Part shown: positions 11,401-25,600 of the stretch, in pieces
How positions within the stretch are numbered: the stretch's first letter is position 1
Layout of the letters: every line of letters begins with the position of its first letter
Origin: Opisthocomus hoazin
Taxonomy: Eukaryota > Chordata > Aves > Opisthocomiformes > Opisthocomidae
Reading direction: 5' to 3'
Length of the DNA: 64,000 nt
Assembly (NCBI RefSeq): GCF_030867145.1
Contig: NC_134416.1
Span: 91,985,183 to 92,049,182 of the forward strand
The notes under the pieces: model-generated
What the model was told of the DNA's origin: nothing
The model's input: only the letters and a program-made list of their open reading frames with translations
The model's database searches: none
Program-made: the position numbers and the translations under genes

Positions 11401-14400
11401 TGCTACCACTGCCAAAGCAGGTAATGTTTCAACATAGCCAGAGATCTGAGGGGTACCTGCAGGTTGGACAGTGGACAGGAATGGCTTTACTACTGTAAGA
11501 CTTCCAACCTCTTGTTAGTTATGAGCTTGTTCTTTATCCAAATGTGATATCGTCCCACTTTAAGCATGTAGACCTTCAGTAACACTGCAAACTCCAGACC
11601 CCGTAGCCAGTTCTGACGCAAAACTCAGACGAAGTCCATCGTTAATAGGAAATTATAACTTAAGAAAATACAGCAAAGTAAAAAGCAGAGATTAAGAGTG
11701 TTTTTTAAATGGGTTAATTTTTATACTTGGTGAGAAAGTATAAAAATGGTTCCCCACAGCATCCTCCTGGAGAAACTAGCTGCCTGTGGTTTGGATGGGT
11801 GTACTCCTCACTGGATAGAGAACTGGCTGAATGGCCGAGTGCAGAGGGTGGTAGTGAATGGAGTTAAATCCAGCTGGTGGCCAGTCACAAGTGGTGGTCC
11901 CCAGGGCTCAGTTTTGGGTCCAGTCTTGTTTAACATCTTTATCGATGATCTGGATGAGGGGATTGAGTGCTCCCTCAGTAAGTTTGCAGGTGACACCAAG
12001 CTGGGCGGGAGTGTCGATCTGCTTGAGGGTAGGAAGGCTCTGCAGAGAGATCTGGACAGGCTGGATTGATGGACCGATGCCAGCTGTGTGAGGTTCAACA
12101 AGGCCAAGTGCCGGGTCCTGCACTTGGGTCGCAACAACCCCATGCAATGCTACAGGCTTGGGGAGGAGTGGCTGGAGAGCTGCCTGGAGGAAAAGGACCT
12201 TGGGGTGTTGGTTGACAACAGTCTGAACATGAGCCAGCAGTGTGCCCAGGTGGCCAAGAAGGCCAATGGCATCCTGGCTAGTTATCAGGAATGGTGTGGC
12301 CAACAGGAGTAGGGAGATGATCGTGCCCCTGGACTCAGCACTGGTGAGGCCGCACCTCGAATACTGCATTCAGCTTTAGGCCCCTCACTACAAGAAGGAC
12401 ATTGAAGTCCTGGAGAGTGTCCAGAGAAGGGCAACGAGGCTGGTGAGGGGTCTGGAGAACAAGTCTGATGAGGAGCAGCTGAGGGAGCTGGGGCTGTTTA
12501 GTTTGGAGAAGAGGAGGCTGAGGGGGGACCTTATCGCTCTCTACAGGTACCTGAAAGGAGGTTGCAGTGAGGTGAGTGTTGGTCTCTTCTCCCAGGTAAC
12601 TAGCGATAGGACGAGAGGCAATGGCCTCAAATTGCGTCAGGGGAGGTTTGGATTAGATATTAGGAAAAATTTCTTTCCTGAAAGAGTGGTCAGGCATTGG
12701 AACAGGCTGCCCCGGGAGGTGGTTGAGTCTCCATCCCTGGAGGTGTTTAAAAAATGTGTAGATGTGGCACTTCAGGATAGGGTTTAGCAGGCATGGTGTT
12801 TTGGGGTGGATGGTTTGACTTGATGATCTTAGAGGTCTTCTCCAAGCTATGATTCTATGATTATCCTCAGGCAAGGCCTGAGATGGCATCATGCCACCTT
12901 TTATGATCCCCTTCTCTAGTACAGCTAGGAACAGCAATTAGATGCTGAGCCAGCTCTAGCTGCAAGTTACAGTGCGCAGGTCTGATGTAAATTATACCGG
13001 TTTGTTGTGTTTTAACCCCAGCCGGCAACTAAGGCCCACCAGCGCCTCGCTCGCTCCCCTCACAGTAGGATGGGGGAGAGAATCAGAACAGTGAGAAAAC
13101 TCATGGGTTGAGATAAAGGCAGTTTAACGGGTAAAGCAAAAGCCACATGCACAAGCAAAGCAGAATAAGGAATTCACTCACCACTTCCCATTGGCAGGCA
13201 GATGTGTCCAGCCATCTCCAGAAAAGCAGGGCTCCATTGTGTGCAATGGGTAATTGAGAAGACAAACGCCATCACTCCGAACGTCCTCCCCTTCCTCCTT
13301 CTTCCCCCACCTTTGTATGCTAAGCATGATGTCCTATGGTATGGGACATCCCTTTGGTCAGTTGAGGCCAGCTTATTTACTACAGAATAGATATATATTT
13401 ACTACAGAAGCCAAGAACATGAATTGGAAGTACAACATGTGGTGGTGCCTTTTAGACCTGTTACAGTGTGGAACTAGGGAGTTGCTACTGCCTAAGTCAG
13501 GTGTAATGGGAAATAAATATCCAGGAAAATGGTGGTATTGCCAGTTTTACCATGCCACAAAAGCAGAAGCTGAAAACAGAATAATAGGCTATATGTTTCT
13601 GCGTTAAATCCTCAGAGGCTCTAAACTGGCATTAACTTAGTGGTGTCGTGTTGACCTTGAGCAGCAGCGAACCTGGGCCAGTATCTTCTATGAGGGCAAA
13701 GAACCATATTTGGGTGGGTGGTTTTAAAAGGGATGCAGTGGTGGAACCAGGAGAATATCCCACCACTGTTGTTATAAAATTTTTCATGCAATGAACTGAG
13801 CATGCTGCAAAATTCTTGAAGTGGGACTGTGCCTTCAGATATGACTGAAAAAGGGAAGTGCTTGCTGTGAGATTTGCCCTGTTGCAGAGCTGGTGTCTCC
13901 CAACTTGTATTTTGTGCTGGCTTGTGCACATTATACTTGTGATTTGTACCTTTGATACATTATATCAAATTTTTAATATAATATTCTGTGTAAAGTCTTC
14001 TCTCTAATTGGCAGTCCTTGCCAGTGACTACCTGGCAAATGTCATATACTAAATATTAATTTTACAGAAAATAACACTCCTCCAGTAGCAGTGGCCGGCC
14101 CTGACAAGGAATTGACCTTCCCAGTAGAAAGTGTTACACTGGATGGCAGCAAAAGCCAAGATGACCAAGGCATTGTCTTCTATCATTGGGAAAATATCAG
14201 GTATCCAGAGATTTTACTAATCTACAGTAAAATAGAAAACAAAGTGAAAGTGATTGGTGCCAGAGCCTCTTGTGCAGTTGTGTTGCATGATGCACTGTTT
14301 GAGAACTGCTTGGAGGCTCTTCCCACTCAGGTGGTAATAGGGTAAGAGACAGGAATTTCAAGTTCAACTTGGAAAGCTTAGGCAATCTCTGCCTGTGTTT

Positions 14401-17400
14401 CGCAGTGGGTCATTTTGGGGCTGACTGTTAGAAAGTTAAGAGAAAATGACAGGAAATTCCATGTCTTGCCTTAAAAGACAACAAACAGGCTTGAGTACAG
14501 TCCTGTAATGTACAAAGTTTTCCCATAAGTGCTTAGAGCTATGATTTCTCAGTCACTTGTTTGTTGAATGATAAAGTAAATTCACAATCTGTTTAGCCTG
14601 AGCTTTCGACGGTAGGTGACTGAAGTGGTCATGAATGATGATTGAAAATGTTTTACGAAAGTTTGTAAATGTATGTTTATATGCAAAATGAATTGATCCG
14701 TAATAAATTAAGGACAAGGTATTAGCTTACGCAGCTGTCGTGTCTATGGCGCAGGAAGAGGTTTGCTGGCACCCTGTATATGTTGTGAGTGGCTCTTAGA
14801 GCAACTGTGTTTGCATGCTCCCATGAAATAATACAGCGAGCAGGTTGAACTTCTGGGGTGCATTTTCTACTCTTCTAAAAACTAGGTATGTGATGCTTGG
14901 GTGCTTTGAATGTCTTGAGGCGGAAAAAAATGGATTTATGAATTCTCTGAATTAAACTCATGTCTCATATGGTTCTTCAACCATAAGTGTTTATAGATGT
15001 GGTAGAACTACAATATACATAAAATGGCATGAGCAATGCTGCTGAAAGAACAGTTTGACTGGTTGTGCAGCATTATTTTTCTGAGATGTTTTGTTTCAGT
15101 GGACCAAGCTCTGTACAGATGGAAAATGGCAACAAAGCAATAGCAACTGTGACTGGTCTTCAGATTGGTACCTATCGCTTCAGGCTGACCGTGAAAGACC
15201 AACAGGGCTTAAGCAGTGCATCTGTGCTATCTATTACTGTGAAGGAAGGTAAGCTTAGTTACTGCTTGTTAGGATATGGTAGGCAGCTTGCCAGTTAATT
15301 CAGTCACTTGACAGAATGTAAAGGAAATTGGAACAGAGAGAGAGGATGTATCTGTTGTCATGTTTCAAGGGTATTCAAGAAGAGTTACTGCTATTTTGTA
15401 ATAAAGTAGTATTGCGAGTGACTGGTAGAAGTAACTTCTCTTACTGAAAGCTTTTAAAAGTTAAATAATATATGTAGAATTAGTTGTAATGCTCCAACTT
15501 ATTAGGTAATAAGTGATTCTCAAGATGACAAGAGCCCAGCATGGTGATCTCCTGCTGGGATGTGTTTCCAAGTAGGCAGAAAATCTTTCTGCTTGACTGA
15601 GAAGACTGACACATAAGTGATTGTGAGACTGCAAATAGAGGACCCCACAATGCTTTTTGAAAAAGATGTTTTTGGATGGTAATGCTTACTGGTATTCTCC
15701 CCATGGTGCAGCTCTGCTTTTGTCAGGTTGTAATAGTCCTGGAGCCAATTTCTCTATACCCACTCATCCTTTCCCTGTAGCTTTGACATGAGATTCTGTT
15801 GTTATTGCCTGTAATCATCAAGTAAAGAATCGTAGTGTGGGTGTATTGGCAATGGCATGTCATGTTTCGCATGTTTTGAAAGCAAATCCTTCTCCTCCAC
15901 TATTTTTATGACTAGAAAACAACAGTCCACCCCGGGCGCATGCTGGTGGGAAGCACGTTCTAGTGCTTCCAAATAACTCTGTTACCTTGGATGGTTCAAG
16001 GTCTTCTGATGACCAGGGGATTGTGTCGTATTTGTGGATTCGGGATGGTCAGAGCCCAGCAGCTGGGGTAAGTTTCTTGAAGGTTGTAACTGGAGTCAAA
16101 TTCTGCTCTTGTTATGCACGTAGCGTCACTGCAGCAGGGCAGGCAGGTATGACCCAGAAGATGCTATGATGCATGGTGTCTGTTTCTGGTTTGTCTCCGC
16201 TGATTTCTGTAATGCTTTGTTTCAAGGGGCTTGTGATATTTTCACTGTAGCTAAGAGGGCTGCAAGTACGTAAAAGCACTGCAGCAGTGTGGACCTGGTT
16301 GGGAAAGACTCTAGACAGGAGAATGAAGTTATGGCTCTTAAAGAGCAATTGGTGATAGTACCAAGCTAATGTGTATGAGAGAAAAATCATCTGCAATCCA
16401 GATACTTCAAAGGAGGTAGGCTCTGAGAGAGCAAGAAGTGCTGGTAAAGACTGAGGAGTCATATATGGTACCAGATGAGGCAAAACCAGGGGTTTAAGAC
16501 AAAAATGGTGTTTGGTGCTAGGTGTATAGATACCTTGCCTGGCAGACTATGGTGAATAGCCTAGGTTATTAGGGCGGTAGAGTCTGCTTTCTGAGTAGGG
16601 GCAGACAGCAGAAGTACCTCATGGTAAACTGAAGTTTGTATGTCAGCTACTAATACTGTGATAAGTTCTTTTGCCTGTCCGCACAAAGTGTTGTGGACAG
16701 CTCTTCACAGTCAGGAAGACAGCAGCAAAATGGCAAGAACTGGGAGAGGAGAAACAGCAAAGTGATAACAAAGCTTCTAGAAGCAATTCACATGAGCAAG
16801 GGAGAAGAATTGAAGAGGTTTAGCTTCAATGTAGCTGGCAGAGGTGATAGTTGGAAATACATGAACTTGAAGGAAATTAAATAATTTGGAATGTCAGAAA
16901 GCAGAACTAAGAATAGTGGAGTAAAAACTGAGAAAATAATGTAACTGTCTTAGATTTTCAAGCAGATGAGTACTTGAGAATGTCAGCTGTTTTGCGTCGG
17001 TGTGGTGTTTTGTTTTGTGTTTTTTTTTTTTTTAAATGAAAATATCCATGCTGTGTAGACATCCTCATTTACTCCTACTTCCAAATTTGTATTATTTTCC
17101 TATAAACTGGTAGGTCACATTTCTCCCAAAAGCCAAAGCAAGAACTCACATTGTAATATCTGATAGCCGACTTGATAGTCACACCTGCAGCTGTCCCTGA
17201 GGGTGTAATCATCCTAGTACCCTTTTTTTCAGGATGTGATCCATGGCTCAGACCACGAGGCAGTACTGCAGCTGACTAATCTGGTGGAGGGAAACTATAC
17301 ATTTCACTTGAAAGTGATGGATGCCAACGGAGACTCAGATATTGATTCAGCAACTGTTGAAGTGCGGCCTGGTATGACAATTAAAAGGTCATCATACGTT

Positions 17401-19649
17401 GTGAATAGCTCATCTATGTTCTCCCTTTCACTTATGTATTTCAATGTTGACAAGATTCTCTCAAGTTAAAACACAAAGCAAATGGGTCTCTCTCTTCATA
17501 CCTTCTTGCTGTTTCTCAGTAGGCCTGAGTGTGTTAGAAGAAGATGTCGGGATTCTTGACTACCAATTACACCATTGCCTTCCTGGAAGCATAAATAAAT
17601 AAAAATCATACTTCCTAGTTAATATTTTTATTACTTTTTGTTGCTTTTCATTCATTGTAGGTTTTTGGGGTTTTTACCTGGTTGTTAATCAGTTTGGCCA
17701 ATGGAAAGAGATGGGAGCTGAGCATTAAGTTTAGGTACAAATGCTGCACTCGTGTTTTGTGGATTAAAGCGTGTTCTTATGCTTGTTTTCCTCCTTTCAT
17801 ACTGAAGAACAAAAACCTCAAATTTCAGGGTTTTTTAAGTGGTCTTTTCGTGGTTTGATATTGCTAACATATAGGCTTGTTTTCAGATGCAGGATAAATG
17901 GCTATGTGATGGAAGCATAAGTTGAGGTTTCAGGAAAGGAGTCTGAAATCATGGGTCTGTCTGAGATTTCCTGTTCATCTGGTTCCTGGACAATGATTTT
18001 ATTTCTATTCCTCACTTCATTGTTGAATATAGTCACAATAACTGGTGCAGGATTTTCATTGGATATCTGTGAAGCTTGTTTTGTTTGCAAGGCTCTCTAG
18101 ATATTCAAGTGTTATTTAACAGAACCCTCAGTTTGTGAAGGTAAACATATTTGATAATTCTCAGATTCACCATCCTCATTGAGACTTGCTTACATGTTCT
18201 TGCATGCTACCATGAGTCCATCTTTGTCTCCCTTTTCCTGGTTGGTAGCCAGTAGCAGATAACTAGCAGGGAACGTAAGAATTAGACTCGTCTATTGCTT
18301 ACTCCTTACCTTAATATAGCAGCATTAAGGGGAACAGAAGCTGCTGTTCTGCGCAGAGATGTTGGTAACGTTGAACTGAAGTACACACTGAAGTGCTTTC
18401 TGATAAGCTGGGTTGCTATCTTCGGACCCAGCAGGTTTGTTTCAGAGAGAATGTGAAAATGTAGGCTCAGTACTTTTCTAAGAACACAGAAGGGTTGGAT
18501 TATAAGGGGTGTGGGTCTTACGCAGGAAAATATGGTATTAATAAATACTTTTGAATACTGCATGTTGTCTTCAGTTGGTACTGATATATTCGCCAGGCTC
18601 TGAAAGAATAGCATGTTCTTCCTATGTCAGATCTCAGAAGGAGTGGTCTGGTGGAGCTGATTCTGCAAGTTGGAGTGGGACAGCTGAGTGAACAGCAGAT
18701 GGACACCCTGGTGAGACAGCTGGCTGTATTGCTGAATGTTTTGGATTCAGATATCAAAGTTCAGAAGATAGAAGCCTATTCAGATACAAGGTACAAAGAT
18801 ATCCTGGTGTGCCAGGAAGAGTTGTGATTTTCATTGACTTGCACAGCTCATGATTAGTTGCAAAATAATTGTTTCAAAGTTGATAAAAAATGCTATAAAT
18901 CTCAACAGTATGTACTTTAAAAGGTTAATTTCTTCTGCTGTGGTAGAAAGTAGATGAAATAAGCTCTCTGGAGGCTGAGAACTGAAGTTTTTTGTTTAAA
19001 AAAAACCTAAAATTTCTCTGTGTAGTTATTGTATTCCTTTTAAAAAGTGTGTGAGTGTATTTCAGTGTCTTTCTTCCATACACTGCTATTATTTTTCCCA
19101 AATGCTGGCTGGAGTGAAATGGACAGACTTTCTCACAGTGAAGCAGGTGTTGTATTCAAAATAAGGTTCCAGCTGTATCTGCTCAAACCTGTTTTATTCC
19201 CCTTTTCTTCTTCTTCCTCTCTGAGGTTTTGGTATTCTAAATATTTTATAAATGTTTTCCCAGGCAACTGGTGATGAGAATTCATTTTTTGCAGAGAAAA
19301 CTACACAGCGGATACTCCTAAGTGTAGTATCTTACTTTTAAGTAGAAATACCCCCGTACTTGGTGTAGAGGATTAGAGATGGCTGTGCATACACAGAGAA
19401 CTCCTCAGCATGATTGGTAGAACGTGTTGACATGAGTTATCTTTAAATTACTTCTTGTTAACTACTTGGTAATTTAAAATCCATTTTGGTGTCTATTTAG
19501 GTCTCTGGGAACTTCTTACAATTTAAAAATAAAACAGTTTGGAAAATCTGGCATTTATAGCTATGAGATTTTTAGTCACAGCTTCCAATTACTGCTTTTC
19601 AAATAAAGATGTTCCCTGAAGTGGAATGGGATGAGATTGATGCTACCAA

Positions 19650-19687
<38 letters not shown>

Positions 19688-22600
19688 AGAGAGAGGAGGG
19701 AATGGTAGCGGGAGAACGAGGGCTATCACATGAAGTTCTTCAGCTCCCTTGCTTCTGAGCTTTTCTTCCTCATAAATTCAGTTTCCTGAAGTTACTCAGA
19801 CTGCCTCAGAGAGTCCTTTGTGACAGGTTCTAGATGAGACTGGGTAAAGGAAATGTATATGTAACTTCTCTTAAAGCAAGAGCCGGGAAGACGAAGGAGG
19901 GAATTATATTTCCTGTTGTCCTCACCTTTCTTCTATGGAACTGAGAAACCAGAGAACAGCTGGAGCTCCCTGCTCGGAATGAAGCCAGTGATGTTTGGGT
20001 GGAGTTGACTGATCCATGGACAGAGTTCACTAATCTTTATCAGTGGTGACATTTGCTTTCCAGAAGCAAACAAAACCAAAGGCTATAAACTGAATGCCTG
20101 ACAAAAGTGATCTTTGACAGCAGTCCTGATCTTAGCTGTTCTTTCTGCAGCACTGCGGTTGTGTTCTACGTGCAGAACGGGCATCCTTCCAAGGTGATCG
20201 AGGCATCAGATGTCTCGCGAGCTCTGCATGTGCAGCTTTTGAAAAAGAAGGCTGACTTTCTACTCTTCAAAGTCCTGCGGGTTGACACGGCTGGTATGTT
20301 TTGCATCGTGCTTGGTCGTCTCTGAACTTTGTGGACATTTGGCTAACAGAGCAATGTGCAAACAGTGCATGAAGGCCTTCTGTCTGCCATCTGGTGTCTG
20401 GGCTTCAGTGTAGCTTTCCGAAAGATAACATTGAAGACCATACTTAGAATGTTTGTTCATTTGTAGTAGACTGGTGCCAGTTACTTGTGTTCTTTTAAAA
20501 GACATCATCTGTAACAGCAGGCAAAAGCACATCAATCTGGTCTGCATCAGGAAGGCCTGGGGAACAAGGATAAAGATCCACACTCATACTGTCTTTTGTT
20601 GTAGGATGGGCAAAACTTAATACAGCCATGATATAGAATGTTTTATGCCCCTAGTTCCTTCAAGGCTTTCAGTGTTCAGTAGTGGGCTTGTACCATAATT
20701 TGTTTTTGTCTGTCTGTGTCAGGCAAAATGCTCAGGTGATCGCTGTGTTTTAAGCTAGGCTTGTAATATTTGCAATGTAGACAGGCCGCTGGGGTTTCTT
20801 GCAATGAACTTTTCATCAAAAAGATGCTTGGACTTCTAAGCCTGTTTTAGACTTGACTAGTAATGTGAACCATTTATGATACTCAGATATTACAGATACC
20901 ACTTCTCCATCATTTAAAATCAGGCCATAATGATCCAAATGCAAACAAAGTGAGCAAGCTCTGCAATAAAATAGTCACTGATTCTGTAGTAAATTCTGTC
21001 TCTATTTACCTGTTGAAAAGGACTGTTGTTCTATTGTAAGTGTATTTGGATTACCGAAATGTGTAGGTGTCACTTGAAAATATGCATTAACATTTTCTTT
21101 GACATAGCAAATCTGCTACTCTAAGTTGTAAGGAGAATAACTTTTTATTTTAGTCTTATATGACACATTTATCTAGCAATAGCTACTACTCTAAGCATAT
21201 GAGGTGTGTAAATGCTCTGGCCTCAGATGCTGTAATTCAGTTTTGAAATAATGAAACACTCCATTTTATTGGTGTGATTATTGTCTGCTAGAACCTGTGA
21301 TGTTCCTCAGTTCTCAGGTACATTAGAAGTTCTTACAAATAGGTCATAAAGAAAGGAGCAGGTCTGAATTCCACAACTTCAGCTCATCTTTATTTTTGGT
21401 TAGAATAAACTGTTCTTGACTTGCATATGATTTCAGTATTGTATGCATAAGATAATACATCTTTCTCTTCACAGCCAGCAGTCTGCTGAACTGTAAATGT
21501 ATTGAACATCTAACACCAAAGGAAAAGGACATTTGAAAAATACCAGAATGTTACAGACTAGATGCTTTACCACCAGTGTAGTCTCACAATAAGAGGATAC
21601 ATGGCAAGTTGTCCATTTACACAACTGACCCCGTGTTCGGTTTTGTTCTTAGCTTGTCTTTTAAAATGCTCTGGACATGGACACTGTGACCCCATAACAA
21701 AGCGCTGCATTTGCAACCAGCTGTGGATGGAAAGCTTGATTCATCGTTACCTAAATGATGGAGAGAGTAATTGTGGTGAGTTTGGGGGTTGTGGGATCTA
21801 TTTCAAGAACAACTCGTCATCTTGTGAGACTGTTCATTGTTTGGGGTCAGAATGGGAGTACTTAGGAGGTAAATGCTGAGGGAAGACTACAACAGTCTCT
21901 TTGTTTTCCAGCCCAGCAGTATCCTTCTGTAGAAAGATGCTTGAATAACATCTTGAAATGATAATGTCTTGACAGTAGTAGCCTATACTGAAAGTATTTT
22001 AAAAGTTTAAATTCTAGTAAGTCTCACTGAGGGGAAAAAAAGCATGAAGACATTGTCATAGGAGAGAGATCTTGCAACAATTTGGCACCAGTTGGAAGGG
22101 TTGTTGAATAGTGTGAGTGTTGCAGAGCTTTTGAGTAGTATTCATCTGGTTGTGGCAAAGTGAAAAAAGAGGCAACAATATAGATTATCTGAGTGGGTGA
22201 TGGATGCTTCTATGCCAGAAGTATGATCTTGACCTAAGGAAGCAAAACACCAGTGTTCTGGACTAAGCAATATAGTCACCTCTAAAACCTCAGCTTTTTA
22301 GCATGATTCATTTCATGGTTTCTTTGAGTTTGCCTGTTACACCTGGGAAATCCAATTTATTTTCAGCAGCTTAATCATGTCTCTGTCCTGTGGCACACCT
22401 AACATATCAGCTAAGCTTCTCTATTTCAAATACTTAATAGTTTTAATGTGACTAAATTGGTCTTCTGCTTAAGTTGAAATAAAGCTCAACTCTTAGTGCT
22501 GTGCAGGCTTGGAGACATTTTCTGAGTAATGCACTAGTCTTCAAGTAAATCTATAGAAATTTATAAGGAGTTTGCTAGAATCCGCTAAGTAACCATGGAC

Positions 22601-25600
22601 CCATGTGTCTGTTAGTGAGCAAAGACTAATTGACCAGTTGAAATGGGACAGCAGGTTTTAAACCTGAGGCTGAGACCTCCTGCAGCCCTGCCCTAATGCC
22701 GTGTTGTTCCATAGTGTAATAATAACGCTGAAATAGTGATCATACACATGTTGGAGTTCACGTTATTGCACATCTCTCTATCCTGCTCATGTTTTCCTGG
22801 ATTTGCAGATGTAAGCTTGCAGATAATCAACTGTTCTTTTGAAGCACTACTAAAATGCCAGACCCAGAGTACACCTGTATTTATTTCAGTTAGAGATGGA
22901 CAACTGAGGTGGTAACTATGCCCTCTTGACTTTCAGTTCCATGTAGACTTGAAGTATTTTGGGATGGTAAAAGGTACTGGAGTGGAAGAGAATTTACAAA
23001 TGTGCATATTCATTCTGGAAGCTGAAGAAATTTTAGATATTATTCTGAGAACATGAAGGTGCTAAGTTTTCCTGTGTTCCTGATGCCACTCCCCTTTCCT
23101 TGGGATATATTATTTTAATAGAGTTGTATTAGAAATTATCCTATTCGTATTACTTTATTACAAATATTACATACTACAAAGCACTGTTGTGTTTCTTTTT
23201 TCAGAGTGGAGTATACTCTGTGTGACTGTATCTGTTTTTATTTTGGTTGGCGTCATGGTAGCGCTTGCCTGGTTCTGCATCCGCTTCTACAAGAGGTAGG
23301 TGATTTGTGGGGGTTTTTTTGATGGGATATATGCAAAAAGTGCACACAACTGCCACGTTTTAATCCAGTTCTTGGCACTAAACCACTGAACTCTTTTGAG
23401 GCATGTGAGGAGCTTCCTGTAGCTATTTCTGCGTAGACACACTTTGGTTGAAAAAAGGAGTATCTGTTTGTGGCTCTGTGCTCTTCTGCATTTTGAAAAA
23501 CAAAAAGCCGTTATTGGAGTATTCTTCATATTAAGCAAAGATTTATGTTAAAATGCGGACAGTATACTGCAGTTCTTCGTGGTCTCCCACTGAGTCCTTC
23601 AGGTACTCCAAGCTAAGAAAAAAAGAAGCCCAGCCTGAAAGTCACTGATGTAGGAGTGTTCCAGGCCGTGGGAAGGAAGCTGCTCTCAACCTGGTGTCTC
23701 CCTTGGACAAGGAAGGGTGGACATGTGGCCTGGCAGGCAAGGAGTACTGCAGCAATCTCAGTCAGGCAGATTTCTTGCTTCCTCTTCCCTTGAACAGTTT
23801 TGCCTACTACTGTGTGTTTCCCTATCTGCCCTTCCCCGCTTCTGTTTTTTCCTAGTAAGCTGATAAGAAATTGTCTTTCAAGTGACAAGTCCCTGAAAGC
23901 TCTGTCCCTAGAGCAAGTGGTTTTGCTGCTGCTCAAAAAGCCCAGCAAATAGATAGCTTGTTGAGGTGTTAGTGAAATGAAACGCTGTCAGAATCTTTCT
24001 GGAGTTTCATCTTTTTCTGGGGTATCATTGCAGTATGTGAAGAATGCTGTTGGAAATGTGCGGGAGTTGATACTGCTTTCCTTTGTGTGGTTGAAGGAAC
24101 AATGCTGTTAGTAGAAAGGTTTAAATAGAATTGTGTCCCACTCCACCCCTACAATGCAGGGTGGAGCCTCACAGGCCTGTGGATTTGATCAGAAAGGGAC
24201 TTTTTTTTGTGGAGTGCAGCTGCTTCTGTCCTTTGTCCTCATGTGGCTTGTGCCAGAGAGTGAGGGCTGGTTGACACAGATACCTGTGAAAAAGAGGAGG
24301 AAGGTGCTACGCAGGACAGAGTGGCAAGAGATGCCCTTTGCCTTGTGGAAACTACAGGAAAAACACTGTAGTCCAAGATTTGGCTGGAGCTTTGCAGGTT
24401 TTAAATGCTATGTTGAGTTGCCAAATGAAAATTTTTTAGAGGACTGTGGAGGGGAGGCCAAGTGACTGGCTGGCTGGCTGCTGTAATGCAGGCTGAGCAG
24501 TAGCTGGCTTCTCCACTGTGAACTGTGCAGCCTCGGTAGGAGTGCTTTTCTGGAAGCTGCCAGAGTCAATCCTTGCCTTGACAAAGGGCATGTCCCACCC
24601 ACCGACCCCCCTCCAAAGTTATGAGAAAGAGGGACAGAAAAATGTCTGAAGTGTGGTAGCGTCTTCTAGGAGGTGCCCCCTTGGTTTCGTGAGTGAATAC
24701 CCTGATTTCTGCCCTGAAATCCTTTGTTCGTTCCTTCTTCATCCAACACACGAACAGTTCTGTGTCTGTTCTTCTAGCTCCAGGACTTCTCCTTCTGTAT
24801 GAATGAGCAGGTGAGTAACTCCTGCAAACTGCTGAAACTTAACATAGAGATGATGGTGTTTTCAGTGTTGTGGAAGCAGATGCTGGGGAAGGATTTAAAT
24901 GAAGGAAGAACAGGTGGGCATTTGCCTGCAGACTGGTAGGGCTTTGTCCCTGCAGATGAGGGAGCCGGTCACCCTTTTTGTCTGGTCTTGTCTGTAAGCA
25001 CAACCAGACAAGCATCACGTAAACTCTCTCAGTTAAAAAAAATGTGGGGACTAACCAATTCTTCCAGAATTTTTATTTGGAGACAAATAAATATATGTAC
25101 CTTGTGTCTAGTTACAATGTTGAAACTGAACAAACTGAACCCCTGTGGCCTTGGAAAGCAAGTCAATCTTTCTTCCTTTCTTCGTCTCTGTATATCAGAG
25201 AGAGAAAATAAACTGTACCCTCTGGTCCAGATTGTATAGTTGCTTTATACAGGTATAAACTGGAATAACTCTTTTTAAGTCGAGGTGAGAAAGTACAAGC
25301 AGGTTCTGTGTATTGGGGTATGTAGCTGTGCGTATGACAAGGGAGAGGGAGCAGCTTTAGGTGTGTACATGAGAACTAAATGTCTGTGTGGTAACTTTTT
25401 TTTTTAGCACACAGAGGACGAAGATAAGAAAGAAAACAAAATATACCATGCTAGATAGCATAGATGAGCAGGAGAGAATGGAGCTGCAACCCAAATGTGG
25501 TAAGCACTGTTTCAGCTGGGAACTCATCCACCAAACTTACAGTCAATGTATACGAATTGACACCTGCAGTCAGGAGGAGCCCAGAAGCTGGCCTACAAGC

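Larger units (their letters stand above)
11421..14067. other. KIAA0319 intron where three PKD repeats are expected
   Basis: A 2.65 kb intron. It holds a CR1 copy (11744-12862) and an LTR-like fragment (13003-13395); the remainder is non-coding on both strands as far as I can read. No exon resembling PKD repeats 1-3 is present, although human has several coding exons at this position. Confidence 0.75.
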
